Assembly: GCF_017921815.1 (NCBI RefSeq)
Contig: NZ_JAGEMM010000004.1
Span: 1 to 64,000 of the forward strand
Direction of reading: 5' to 3'
DNA length: 64,000 bases
DNA from: Microvirga antarctica
Lineage (GTDB): Bacteria; Pseudomonadota; Alphaproteobacteria; Rhizobiales; Beijerinckiaceae
The position numbers and the translations under genes were made by a program. The notes under the pieces are model-generated. The model had not been told where the DNA came from and ran no database searches. It was given only the letters and a program-made list of their open reading frames with translations. Below are positions 1 through 9,431 of this stretch, in pieces. Positions within the stretch are counted from its first letter, which is position 1. Every line of letters starts with the position of its first letter.

Positions 1-221
1 TCCGCCACCACCACGTCGCAACCGCCTGAGCGCGCCACCTGCAGCAGGCTCTGTTAGCCCGGGCGGAGCATGCTGGCTCCGGAGATGCCCTTGTCGACAA
101 AGGTACCGGTCAGCGTCCCGCCCTCGCGGGCAATCCGCTCCCTGCAGATGGCGATTTGATCCTCGGCAGAGGAGGCTGACTGGAGATCGGACGAGTAGCG
201 GGCGTAGACGGCGGCGTGCAT
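1..221 (-). pseudogene. Serine recombinase N-terminal fragment with internal stop, cut by window edge
   Basis: Read from an ATG at 221, the frame gives the start of a large serine recombinase catalytic domain: YARYSSDLQ (nucleophile serine region), an EDQ and CRER stretch, then VDKGISGAS and LRPG. The next codon is TAA (54-56) where relatives have tyrosine (RPGYQ). The same frame continues sensibly past it (QSLLQVARSGG) to the border, so this is a nonsense-mutated gene and not a short protein. The 12-bp leader CAAGCCAGAGGT (228-239) recurs upstream of the recombinase remnant at 23.14 kb, so both come from the same element family. It is probably inactive. Confidence 0.8.
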
Positions 222-661
222 GAAGGAACCTCTGGCTTGAACGACTCGTCTGACCCTTGAGTTTAACCGAGAGACGTCGGCGATTCGCTACCTGATGATC
301 CCGGTGAAGCTGAAGGGTGGCGCAGACGACGTCGTATAGCCCCGTTCCCCAGCTCCGACCTGCGAAAGTCGTGTTCGCTCGACGGATGCGTCGCCTTCGT
401 CCTGATGGGCAATCGCGGCTGCGGGCACCCCATCGATGGAGCAAGAGGGCCGGGTGTGACGGAGCGCCAATTTTGCACGCGCATACTGTTCCCAGTTCAG
501 CAATCGGACGGTTCCGGGGTAGCCCGCTAAAGAAAGCGCCTCCGTTCTGGACTTTGCATACCCGATACCAGATCGAAGAAAAGGCATCTCTCCATGCCGG
601 AAATTAGCTGGACCCTGAAGAGATAAATGAGCCGATTTCATATCTGAACTCGATCCCGTCC
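222..661. other. Non-coding or decayed stretch, no recognisable gene
   Basis: Only short overlapping open frames with biased composition are present and none resembles a known family. Lying between a broken recombinase and a broken permease, the stretch is best read as eroded sequence. Confidence 0.5.
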
Positions 662-1036
662 TTACGATTGTCCGGAAACAGCCCGTGGTTGCATCATCCA
701 GTAAAGGCCAAGAATTCCGAGGAGCATCGCTCCGGCGAGCGCAGGCGCCCTTCAATCACCTGTCGAGACGCGGACGACGATCAGCGCCAGGCAAACTATC
801 CCTCCCATGAGGGGAACGATCGGCCAGACCTCGAAACTACCCTGTGGCTCTCCCGTTCGGCGACTTAGGATGAACAACGCCCCGTTCATCACGGTGAACA
901 CCACTCGAAGCATGAGCACGGTCGCTGAGGCGAGTAAGCTGATGTTGCCAAGGACCACGAGCGGCGCGAGGATTGCGGCCAGACACGCGACGGCAAGGTG
1001 CGGAGTTCGCGTCCGTGCATGAATATTCCGCGCCGT
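662..1036 (-). pseudogene. C-terminal remnant of an APC-family amino-acid permease, frameshifted
   Basis: The reading frame from about 1033 down to 752 gives IHARTRTPH followed by two hydrophobic helices and RRTGEPQGSFEV. This is the pattern seen near the end of amino acid-polyamine-organocation permeases, where a cytoplasmic P-R-T-P motif precedes the last helices. The frame ends at 752. The following helix (APALAGAMLLGILGLYW) is found in another frame at 665-748, so at least one frameshift has occurred. Everything N-terminal to about 1036, most of the twelve-helix transporter, is missing. It cannot make a working transporter. Confidence 0.65.
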
Positions 1037-1574
1037 CAGGGTGATGCTCCCGATCATCAAGCGATAGTCTCCAACCCGTCTGAAAATCCGTGAGCAGCTA
1101 ATCGAGCACCGCAGGTTGCGCCGGTACACTGCAGCAGACTTGGGATGCATGAATACCGTGGTAGCCAGGTGGTTCACGTTGACCGCTCGCCCCCCGTTGT
1201 CAGCTGAGAGCTTACCGTGTTGCACCGAGAGCCGGGCTCTTTCATCGGCGGCCGGCAAAGACTTTCCTCAATCGTTCGCATTGCGGGGTAGCTTGCGCTG
1301 CCATATTCCGAAACTGCCGCCGCCACGAGCGCAAATAAAAAGTAGAGAAAAGGCGGCAAGCGACGGCGTTGCCGCGCGAGCGTGCCTTTCCTCGTTGCGC
1401 TCCTTGCGCGAGGCGAAGGCCTCCTAACCTTGCTCGGCAGCGTGGATACTTCGTCGGGCACGATCAAGCAGGTCGGCAATTGCTTGCACTCCAGCTAAGA
1501 GGCGGGATCGGACGTCGCGGCTGGCTTGCCCCTGCACCAATTCTTCACGCATGCGCAGTGGTACTAGAGCAATC

Positions 1575-1901
1575 TCAAGCGGGGCCAGTCGATTCACGCA
1601 CAATCAACTCGACATCCAGCCTTAAGTCGTCAATGGCATCTTCGCCGCGTAGTTTCCGGATCAGATATGTGGCGGCGATCGAACCGAGCTGTGAGCGGGG
1701 TGTTCGGACGGTAGTGATCGACGGGCTGAACTGAGCGGCTATATCAAGATCACCGAAGCCGGTTACGGACAGTTCAGCCGGAACTGAAATGCCCAGTGCG
1801 AGGCATTCGAGAATGACGCCACCGGCGATGATGTCGTTGCTGGTGATCACGGCCGACGGTAGATTCCCGTTCGCCCTTAGAATTTGGAAGGCACGGCGTG
1901 A
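1575..1901 (-). pseudogene. LacI-type regulator, C-terminal ligand-domain remnant
   Basis: About 105 codons match the end of the periplasmic-binding-like domain of LacI/GalR regulators. Visible landmarks are TSNDIIAGG, LGISVPAELSVTGFGD, ITTVRTP, LGSIAA and a terminal VELIVREST. The N-terminal helix-turn-helix, hinge and first half of the sugar-binding domain are absent. Residues upstream of 1901 in this frame do not look like LacI. Without the DNA-binding domain it cannot act as a repressor. It probably once controlled a neighbouring sugar gene that is also gone. Confidence 0.7.
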
Positions 1902-2391
1902 CGTGGCCGCCGATGAGGTGCGCAGGTGGCAACAGCACTCTTGAACTCTCTGCGCGCCACGACGCTTAGCCCCATAGATGTTGCGATTTCTCAAGAATCT
2001 CGCACCTGATCGCTACGGTATGAGCGCCAAGCAGACGACCAGGGACGGTCAAGTCAACGCTTTGGATGCTGTCAAGCGAGTGGCCTCGGTGGCGATGATG
2101 GAGGAGGGCAACTGGCTGGTCCTGGAAGCAGATTGCCCGCAGCCCACCCTCGAGATCCTCCGCACCAGAGGTTCGTGCCGATAATCCGACTCTACCGTTT
2201 AAGAGGAAACTGCTCTATTGGGAGGACCGGGGCCGTCGTTGGTGGAACGGCTCGAAACTGGAGATATTCTAGCGAAGTGATATAGTGCTTAGTTACAGAA
2301 TATCAAAGTTTTTGTTCCCAGTTTTGCAGAGAAAGTCCGGTGATGACATCTTCATAAATCAGCTGCTGTCGCTACTGTTGCGCCCAACGCG
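1902..2391. other. Intergenic stretch upstream of the autotransporter, with one doubtful small frame
   Basis: A 68-codon plus-strand open frame (1978-2184) overlaps the broken LacI margin. It has no recognisable motif and no clear ribosome binding site, so I do not call it a gene. The rest is AT-richer than its surroundings and probably carries the autotransporter promoter, including the inverted repeat at 2263-2304. Confidence 0.4.
2263..2304. promoter_or_regulatory. Inverted repeat GATATTCT...AGAATATC upstream of autotransporter
   Basis: Two perfect 8-bp arms (2263-2270 and 2297-2304) separated by 26 bp lie about 90 bp before the autotransporter start. The position fits an operator or a cruciform. 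No protein can be assigned to it from sequence. Confidence 0.35.
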
Positions 2392-5300
2392 ATGACCTTT
2401 TGCGCGTTCGATCGCAACACGGTACGCACGAGTTTTTTAGGTCAAGTCCGCATCGGATTTCCCGTCCTTGCCACTTTTTTCGTGATTTCGGGCCTGATGC
2501 CTCGCGCCCAAGCGCAACAGAATCTGACATGGGATGTCAACGGCGCTACCACGGGGGTCGGGGGAACAGGTAGCTGGAATACGACCTCGCCATTGTGGTT
2601 CAACGGGACCACCTCCCAACCCTGGAACAACGCGACCTTTGACAATGCCGTTTTCGCGGGTTCTGCTGGTACAGTCACGCTGGCCACCCCCATCAGCGCA
2701 CACAATCTGACATTCAATGTCGGCGGCTATACCGTGGCAGGGAGTACCTTAACGTTTGGTGGCCTCAGTCCCGTAGTGACGACCAACGTCGGGGTCACCA
2801 CTCTCAATTCCGCAATAAACGGCAGCACAGGCTTTACAAAAGCCGGTACTGCTACCCTCGCTCTTGGGGGCAGCAACGTAGGGTACACTGGTGCCACCAC
2901 GGTTGCTGCTGGGACCTTGCGGATCAACAGTGCGAATGCCCTTGGAGTCTCAACGTCTGCTGCTGGTCTGGTGCTGAACAGCGGTTCGACTCTCCTCCTC
3001 GGCACAAATTTTACGCACAATTTCACGCTGACAGGAGGCGTTGTAAATGTGCAGAGCGCTGGAACCTTCACGTGGAACGGATCCCCGACGCTCACCAGTT
3101 CCACAAACTTGAATTTCAACGGTACACTCACGAGTGTGACGATGTCTGGGAATCTGGCCAATACAGGTGCCAACATCCTCTCGCTCACCAAAAGTGGCAC
3201 ATTGGCCACCATACTGTCTGGAAGCAACAGCTACACCGGCACAACCACTATTACGCAGGGCAAACTGCAGGCGGGAAGCGCAGGCGGACTCTCACCCGGC
3301 AGTAATCTGGTCTTCAACGGGACGACCGGGACCGGTGGATCGTTGGGACTGACCAGCGCATCGGGTAACTTCACGCGAGGTTTGGGAACCGGTGCGGGAC
3401 AAGTACGATGGGCTGGTGACGGCGGCTTTGTTGCCTCGGGTTCCGCCCGTGTCGTCAACCTTGGTGGTGCAGGCACGACACTAACGTGGGGGAGCGGCGG
3501 CTTCGTGCCGACCGGCAGCCGCCTAGTCCTCGGAACAGACAGCAACAGCACCTTGGACTTCCAGAACGGGATCGATCTCAGTGGCGGCGTTCGCGCTGTT
3601 CAGGGAGACGGCGGTCTTATCTCTGGTCACGCGCGGATGAATGGCCTGTTGTCCGGCACCGGTGGGCTGAACCATGTGGGAAATGGTTTATTGGAGCTTA
3701 CCGCCTCTAACACCTATTCAGGCGGTACGAACCTAACTTCGGGAACCCTGATAGTCTCATCGGATGGCAATCTCGGCGCCGTTTCGGGTGCCCTGACATT
3801 CGACGGCGGCACGCTGCTGAACACGAATACCATCACGACCGGTCGAAGCGTTACGATTAACGCCGGCGGTGGACGATTCCAGACTAATGCCGCCCTCTTC
3901 GCAACTGGACTCGTCATCGGCACTGGCAATCTTGTCAAGACTGGCGCAGCCAGGCTGGTTCTAACAGGCACAAATCGCTACACCGGCGGCACCACCATCA
4001 CGGCCGGCACGTTACAACTCGGCAATGGCGGAACCAGCGGCGGCATTCTCGGCAACGTCACCAACGGCGGTACGCTGAGCTTTAACCGCTCCGACGTGGC
4101 GACCTTTCCCGGCGTCATCTCGGGCACCGGCGGGGTCGCGCAGCTTGGCATCGGCACGACCGTGCTGACGGCCGACAACTCCTACACCGGCGGCACCACC
4201 ATCACGGCCGGCACGCTGCAACTCGGCAATGGCGGCACTAGCGGCGGCATTCTCGGCAACGTCACCAACGGCGGCACGCTGAGCTTTAACCGCTCTGACG
4301 TAGCGACCTTTCCGGGTGTCATCTCGGGCACTGGCAGGGCCGCGCAGCTCGGCACCGGCACGACCGTGCTGACGGCAGACAACACCTTTACGGGTGGCAC
4401 CACCATCACGGCCGGCACGCTGCAACTCGGCAATGGCGGAACCACCGGCAGCATCCTCGGCAACGTCACCAACAGCGGAACCCTGAGCTTCAACCGCTCC
4501 GACGTGGTGACCTTCAACGGCATTGTGACGGGTGCAGGACATGTTAGCCAAAAGGGCGCTGGAACGACGGTACTCACCGCTGACAATACCTATAGCGGAG
4601 GCACGTCTGTCACCGCGGGTGCTCTTGCCGTCGGCAGCGCCACCAGCCCCTCGGCCGCATTGTCCGGTGGCGGTGCCTTAGCGGTAGCGGCAGGTGCCAC
4701 GCTCGGCGGCTATGGCGGCGTCACTGGCACGATCACCAATGCGGGTCGCATTGCCGTGGCTAACGCGCTTGCGGCCTTTGCCGGAGGTCCCGCCGGCAAC
4801 TTTACCATCGATGGGAATCTGACGAACGCCGGCCTTGTCCAAATCGGCGGCGGAAGTGTGGGCAATACGCTCACCGTTACCGGCAACTATGTGGGGCAGG
4901 GTGGTGTGATAGCCTTGAACACGGCCCTTGGCACGGATGGCTCAGCAGGCGACCGGCTCGTCATCGATAGCGGAACGGCTACCGGCATGTCCGGCATCGG
5001 GGTAACCAATGCGGGCGGCCTTGGAGCACGGACTGTGGGCACGGGCATCCTTGTCGTCGCCGCTGTCAATGGCGGTACGACGGCAGCGAGCGCGTTCTCG
5101 CTCAGCGCGCCAGTCGCAGCAGGCGCCTACGAGTACAACCTCTTTCGGGGGAGCCAGGGCTCCTCCGACAGTTGGTACCTGAGGTCTGAGGCTCCACCCA
5201 TACCTCCGATCCCTCCGACACCACCCGTCCCCCCAGACCCGCCCCTGCCGCCCAGGCCCCCGGCTCCTCCCGTGCCCCCGAACCCGCCGGCGCCGCCGAC

Positions 5301-6339
5301 ACCTCCCGTACCGAGCGTAGCCTATCGCCCTGTGGTGCCTCTGCTTTCGGCCCTGCCGAACCTCGCGCGCGAAATGGGCATGGCGACGCTTGGCACGTGG
5401 CACGAGCGGATCAGCGGCGACGATCTCTCCCGCTTGGGGCTCGGCCAGCCGATCATCGCCTCCCAAATCGGGGACGATGGAACGAACATGGCCTCCGGCC
5501 TCTGGGGCCGAGCATTTGGCCAGAGGTCTTGGACGACACAGCGCGGTGTGGTCCGACCCGAGACGGACGCCGCTATCGGGGGCTTTCAGATCGGGATCGA
5601 CCTATGGCAGCACGACTGGTCGGACGGCGCCCGCACCCGATCTGGCGTGTTCGGTGCCTACACTTATGGCGAAGGTGACGTGTCTGGATATGCCAGCGGC
5701 ATATTTAACCGGGCCGTGGGCACCCTGACCACGGACGCTACGACGTTCGGCGGCTATGTCACCCATGTCGGGGCCTCCGGGTGGTACGTGGACGGCGTAA
5801 CGCAGCGTAGCTGGCTAGGCAGCCGAGCCCGAACCCTTGACGTCCTGTCTGACCCAAGCACTGAGGGGCGGTTGTGGACTGTCTCGCTAGAAGCAGGCGT
5901 GCCGTTTCGGCTGAGTGACCACTGGGCAATCGAGCCACAGGTTCAGCTGATTTACCAACGCCTGGATTGGGATCATACGTCGATCACGCATGCCTTCGTG
6001 AAGCTTGATGCCGACGACGGCTGGACCGGCCGAGTGGGCGCAAGGCTGCAGGGCTCGTGGCAGGACGAGGGCGGCACGATGTGGCAACCCTATCTGTTGG
6101 CAAACCTGTGGCATCGATTTGTTGGCACGGATCTGGCCTCATTCAATACAGCTGCTGCAATCAACGTTGTGCCGACAAAGTTCGGCGGCACTTCCCTACA
6201 ATTGGGCGGTGGCGCGAAGGTGCAGATAGGCCGGAATGTAGAATTGTTTGGCCAGGCTAGCTATGCGTTGCCAATCGGCAGGAGTAACGATGGCCGCCAC
6301 GCCCTCAAAGGGGACCTCGGACTCACCCTGAGATGGTGA
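2392..6339 (+). CDS. Autotransporter adhesin-like protein with PATR repeats and C-terminal beta-barrel
   Basis: Type V secretion protein of 1315 residues. An extended signal peptide precedes a hydrophobic run at about residues 22-36 with likely cleavage after AQA (residue 41). The passenger is Gly/Thr/Asn/Ser-rich, as expected of a beta-helix, and contains passenger-associated transport repeats of the form YTGGTTITAGTLQLG. Three near-identical 68-residue units occupy residues 530-733. A proline ladder (PPxPP repeats, about residues 935-973) links passenger to barrel. The last ~275 residues form an autotransporter barrel ending in aromatic LRW, as required for BAM insertion. The passenger should be surface-exposed. 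No protease triad is evident, so adhesion or aggregation is more likely than proteolysis. The gene stands alone, with no clear ribosome binding site. Confidence 0.92.
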   Translation: MTFCAFDRNTVRTSFLGQVRIGFPVLATFFVISGLMPRAQAQQNLTWDVNGATTGVGGTGSWNTTSPLWFNGTTSQPWNNATFDNAVFAGSAGTVTLATPISAHNLTFNVGGYTVAGSTLTFGGLSPVVTTNVGVTTLNSAINGSTGFTKAGTATLALGGSNVGYTGATTVAAGTLRINSANALGVSTSAAGLVLNSGSTLLLGTNFTHNFTLTGGVVNVQSAGTFTWNGSPTLTSSTNLNFNGTLTSVTMSGNLANTGANILSLTKSGTLATILSGSNSYTGTTTITQGKLQAGSAGGLSPGSNLVFNGTTGTGGSLGLTSASGNFTRGLGTGAGQVRWAGDGGFVASGSARVVNLGGAGTTLTWGSGGFVPTGSRLVLGTDSNSTLDFQNGIDLSGGVRAVQGDGGLISGHARMNGLLSGTGGLNHVGNGLLELTASNTYSGGTNLTSGTLIVSSDGNLGAVSGALTFDGGTLLNTNTITTGRSVTINAGGGRFQTNAALFATGLVIGTGNLVKTGAARLVLTGTNRYTGGTTITAGTLQLGNGGTSGGILGNVTNGGTLSFNRSDVATFPGVISGTGGVAQLGIGTTVLTADNSYTGGTTITAGTLQLGNGGTSGGILGNVTNGGTLSFNRSDVATFPGVISGTGRAAQLGTGTTVLTADNTFTGGTTITAGTLQLGNGGTTGSILGNVTNSGTLSFNRSDVVTFNGIVTGAGHVSQKGAGTTVLTADNTYSGGTSVTAGALAVGSATSPSAALSGGGALAVAAGATLGGYGGVTGTITNAGRIAVANALAAFAGGPAGNFTIDGNLTNAGLVQIGGGSVGNTLTVTGNYVGQGGVIALNTALGTDGSAGDRLVIDSGTATGMSGIGVTNAGGLGARTVGTGILVVAAVNGGTTAASAFSLSAPVAAGAYEYNLFRGSQGSSDSWYLRSEAPPIPPIPPTPPVPPDPPLPPRPPAPPVPPNPPAPPTPPVPSVAYRPVVPLLSALPNLAREMGMATLGTWHERISGDDLSRLGLGQPIIASQIGDDGTNMASGLWGRAFGQRSWTTQRGVVRPETDAAIGGFQIGIDLWQHDWSDGARTRSGVFGAYTYGEGDVSGYASGIFNRAVGTLTTDATTFGGYVTHVGASGWYVDGVTQRSWLGSRARTLDVLSDPSTEGRLWTVSLEAGVPFRLSDHWAIEPQVQLIYQRLDWDHTSITHAFVKLDADDGWTGRVGARLQGSWQDEGGTMWQPYLLANLWHRFVGTDLASFNTAAAINVVPTKFGGTSLQLGGGAKVQIGRNVELFGQASYALPIGRSNDGRHALKGDLGLTLRW
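3979..4590 (+). repeat. Three tandem 204-bp repeats inside the autotransporter passenger
   Basis: Units start at 3979, 4183 and 4387, and a divergent fourth begins at 4591. The period is exactly 204 bp (68 codons), so copy-number change keeps the frame. Units 1 and 2 differ at only a few positions; unit 3 is more diverged. The pattern fits recent duplication by unequal recombination or slippage. Confidence 0.93.
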
Positions 6340-7064
6340 ATTGCGACTATTGCTATCGGTTCGCGCGTTCACGAGGGCTCGCAACAGCAGCGTCGAGAAT
6401 GATCTGACTCCGAGTCAGGGTCCGCTATCGACGGCCCCCACAGAGCTCATTCCACGCTAATGTTCGGCTGCTGAACGATGCTGCGTGCAATGTCCAAAGG
6501 TGCGCCGATACTGTGAGACAGCGCTTCGGCTTCCCCCTTATCGGACCCTAGGAAGGTCCGGTAGCGCGTTCGGCTTAGCTTGGAATTGGACGTTTCTTGG
6601 ATGACCGGCGCGGAAATGCAAGGCGACAACCCGGCTTTCATCCCGCGCACTGACCGCGTCAAACCTGCACTTAGGGCAACGGTGGAACAGAGGCGATGAT
6701 TCTTTCTGCACTTTCCGGAAGGTGTTCGCCATGACCTAGGCCATGAGGCGTGCGGAGGTTCGCAGGAGTGTCAATACATCGTAGCAAATGACAAAGTAGC
6801 TATCGGACCGGATCTACTCAATCGGGCGCTTAGCATCTCGCCCACCACATCGATACGGCAGCCAATGGCCGAACTAAGCAGCGGCTTGCGCAGTAAACAA
6901 ACTAGGACGAGGGTGAGGGTAGCCGAGCGTCAGGTTGCTCTTGAGGCAGAGCAAACGGCGGGATGACCGCAACGCTGCCCTAAACGGGCGCATAGGCGTT
7001 AGTCCCGAGCAGCCGCCAGACGCCTGGCCCTTGTACTCGCACCTAAAATCGTACCAGAGTGGCC
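6340..7064. other. Long intergenic region with a small hairpin, no convincing gene
   Basis: A 6-bp stem with a 3-nt loop (CTGACT-CCG-AGTCAG, 6404-6418) follows the autotransporter but lacks a T-run, so it is at best a weak terminator. A 64-codon minus-strand frame (6538-6732) contains a CPKC pair reminiscent of a zinc knuckle but nothing else recognisable. The remainder shows no gene. The promoter of the next gene presumably lies in the last 200 bp. Confidence 0.4.
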
Positions 7065-9257
7065 ATGAACCATTTCGAGGAAAACAAGGCGGAGACACCT
7101 GATCAAACGGTGTCTGAGGATCACATAGAGGCCGTTCGGGAGCAAGGCGGGATGTTCGTCGAGGCCGTTCGGCGCACGCGCATGCCTATGTTGGTGACCG
7201 ATGCCACTCTGCCCGGCAATCCCATCGTTTTTGCCAACCACTCCTTCGTCGCGCTGTCCGGCTACACCATGGCCGAGTTGCTGGGGCAGGCCCCGCACTT
7301 CATGAATGGCGAAGCTACCGACCCTGAGGCCATCCGGCGGTATGAGTCCGCTATCATGGAGGGGCGGGACGAAACCCAGGAGATCAAGCAATATCGCAAG
7401 GATGGCACCTCATTTTGGGCGATGCTGTTCGCCAGTCCCATTGATGACGGTCAAGGTACCGTCACCAATCATTTCCTCTCCTACCTGGACATCACAGTTC
7501 GGCATCAGGTTGAGGAGGAGCTCCAGGAGAGCAAGCGCCAACTCGCCACCCTCATCGATAATATGCCTGGCGTGATTTTCCGATGTGACGCCGATCCTCC
7601 ATGGCCGTTTACTCTGATGAGTGAGGGCGCGGAAACGCTGACGGGCTATCGTGCGGCCGATTTCGTAGCGGGGCATCTCCGTTGGGCCGACATTGTCTAT
7701 CCGGAAGACCTGAAGCGTCTTGAAAACATCGTTTCAAAGGCGAAAGAGTCGCGTGGGCCATCCAGTGCGGAATACAGGATAATTACATATTCAGGCGACG
7801 TGCGTTGGGTTTTACACCGAATGCAACTCGTCAGTGACGCTTCGGCTACCCCAATGTTCGCTGAAGGCATTATCATCGATATCACTCGCCAGAAGGAAGC
7901 AGACGAACGCATCCGCTGGACCGCCCAGCATGATCCCCTGACGGGACTCCCGAATAGAGTGCTCTTCAGTGAGCGACTTGAAGAAGGAGTTGAGCAGACG
8001 TCAGGCACCGGCTGTTCCCTTGGTCTGCTCTACCTCGACATCGACCATCTGAAGCAGGTAAACGACACTTTGGGCCATAGCGCGGGCGACGCGCTCCTAG
8101 TGGAGGTTGCAACCAGGCTGCGAAAATCGGTTCGAAGCTGGGATACGGTCTCGCGGATTGGCGGAGACGAGTTCGCGGTGGTCCTCCGAGATATCGAGAG
8201 TGCTGCTCGCTTAGAAGGCATCATCACTGACATTTTCAACGGCCTGAAGGCGCCGTTTTCGTATGGGGAGCAACCGGTCGAATGTCTGGTGAGTATCGGG
8301 GCCAGCCTCTGGCCCAATTTGGCCGCCGATGCTCCAGACCTCCAGAAGCAAGCCGACTTAGCTCTCCAGGTCGCCAAATCTTCAGGCCGCGGCAAGGGGA
8401 TTTTGTTCGAGCCGGAGATGCGGGCCGCCGCCCACCGCAGGGCTTCGATGCTCAACCACGCACGCCGAGTTGTGGAGAAACAGCAGATCGAACCGTTCTA
8501 CCAACCAAAGGTAATTCTGCAAACAGGAGAACTGGCAGGCTTCGAAGCTCTGCTGCGGTGGCACAACCCGCACGGCATGATCGAGCTCCCGGGGGCGATC
8601 CAAGCCGCATTCGAGGACCCACGTCTCGCTGTCGCCATAGGCACGCAGATGCAGGTACAGGTCCTTACGGACATGCGTCATTGGCTGGATGCGGGGGTTG
8701 AGTTCGGGCATGTCGCCATCAATGCATCGGCGGCTGAATTCCGCAGCGGCAACTATGCAGAGCAATTGTTGGAACGTCTTCATAAGAATGGTATCACTGC
8801 GCAATGTCTTGAGGTGGAGGTCACAGAGACCGTGTTTCTTGGGCGCGGCGCGGAGTTTGTTGAGCAAGCCCTTCGGATGCTTCACGCAGAAGGTATAACA
8901 ATAGCTTTAGACGATTTTGGCACCGGCTATGCCTCTCTTTCGCACCTGAAACACTTCCCGGTGGACGTCATCAAAATTGATCGTACCTTTGTCCAGGATC
9001 TCGAGAGCAATCCTGAGGACACCGCGATTTTGAAGGCCATCCTCTCCCTTGGTCAAGGGCTTGGGCTCGTAACGGTAGCGGAAGGCATCGAAACGATAGC
9101 CCAAGCGACATTCTTCCGAACCCATGGTTGTGACCTTGGACAGGGCTATTTGTTCGCCAAGCCGGGACCGCGAAGCTTCGTTCCGGCTCTTGTCTCATCT
9201 TTGCAGAAGGGCCGCACAACAGCAGGAACATACGGTGACTCTGAGGAAAAACTCTAG
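7065..9257 (+). CDS. PAS-PAS-GGDEF-EAL cyclic-di-GMP turnover protein with a LOV-like PAS lacking the photoactive cysteine
   Basis: Soluble sensor of about 730 residues with no membrane helices. The first PAS (about residues 30-145) is LOV-like (NPIVFAN, SGY, TDPEAI), but the GxNCRFLQ motif reads GQAPHF (residues 74-79), so the flavin-adduct cysteine is replaced by proline. The second PAS (about 150-270) is followed by a GGDEF domain with intact active site (RIGGDEF) and a product-inhibition I-site RSWD five residues upstream. The EAL domain keeps EALLRW, EVTE, DDFGTGY, IKID and AEGIET, so both diguanylate cyclase and phosphodiesterase activities look possible. ATG 7065 is chosen over an in-frame GTG at 7059. 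Proximity to an autotransporter suggests surface-attachment control, which is inference. Confidence 0.92.
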   Translation: MNHFEENKAETPDQTVSEDHIEAVREQGGMFVEAVRRTRMPMLVTDATLPGNPIVFANHSFVALSGYTMAELLGQAPHFMNGEATDPEAIRRYESAIMEGRDETQEIKQYRKDGTSFWAMLFASPIDDGQGTVTNHFLSYLDITVRHQVEEELQESKRQLATLIDNMPGVIFRCDADPPWPFTLMSEGAETLTGYRAADFVAGHLRWADIVYPEDLKRLENIVSKAKESRGPSSAEYRIITYSGDVRWVLHRMQLVSDASATPMFAEGIIIDITRQKEADERIRWTAQHDPLTGLPNRVLFSERLEEGVEQTSGTGCSLGLLYLDIDHLKQVNDTLGHSAGDALLVEVATRLRKSVRSWDTVSRIGGDEFAVVLRDIESAARLEGIITDIFNGLKAPFSYGEQPVECLVSIGASLWPNLAADAPDLQKQADLALQVAKSSGRGKGILFEPEMRAAAHRRASMLNHARRVVEKQQIEPFYQPKVILQTGELAGFEALLRWHNPHGMIELPGAIQAAFEDPRLAVAIGTQMQVQVLTDMRHWLDAGVEFGHVAINASAAEFRSGNYAEQLLERLHKNGITAQCLEVEVTETVFLGRGAEFVEQALRMLHAEGITIALDDFGTGYASLSHLKHFPVDVIKIDRTFVQDLESNPEDTAILKAILSLGQGLGLVTVAEGIETIAQATFFRTHGCDLGQGYLFAKPGPRSFVPALVSSLQKGRTTAGTYGDSEEKL

Positions 9258-9431
9258 GTCCTGATGAAATATCCGCCTAACCACCTAGGCCATACCGAGA
9301 TGTCGAAAAGGCAGTAGGCGCCGGTTGAACGTTCGACCAAACTCACGTTGAAGGCGCGACCATTGCCAACTCGCCACCGTTACCCACGTCACTCCACGGG
9401 ATCATCAACACGTTGGTAAGGGGTCGTTGGA

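Noticed and set aside
1978..2184. 68-codon plus-strand frame at the LacI remnant margin
   Set aside because: No recognisable family, no ribosome binding site, overlaps a decayed region.
4012..4586. Repetitive minus-strand open frames opposite the autotransporter repeats
   Set aside because: They only mirror the 204-bp repeats; composition and lack of family similarity mark them as shadows.
6404..6418. Rho-independent terminator after the autotransporter
   Set aside because: Stem is only 6 bp and there is no T-run, so it is mentioned only as a weak hairpin.
6538..6732. Small zinc-knuckle protein (CPKC motif)
   Set aside because: Only one Cys pair, no homologous context, and the frame sits in a region with similarly short chance frames.
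7065..7500. Functional blue-light LOV receptor
   Set aside because: The adduct-forming cysteine is absent (GQAPHF), so canonical photochemistry is not expected.
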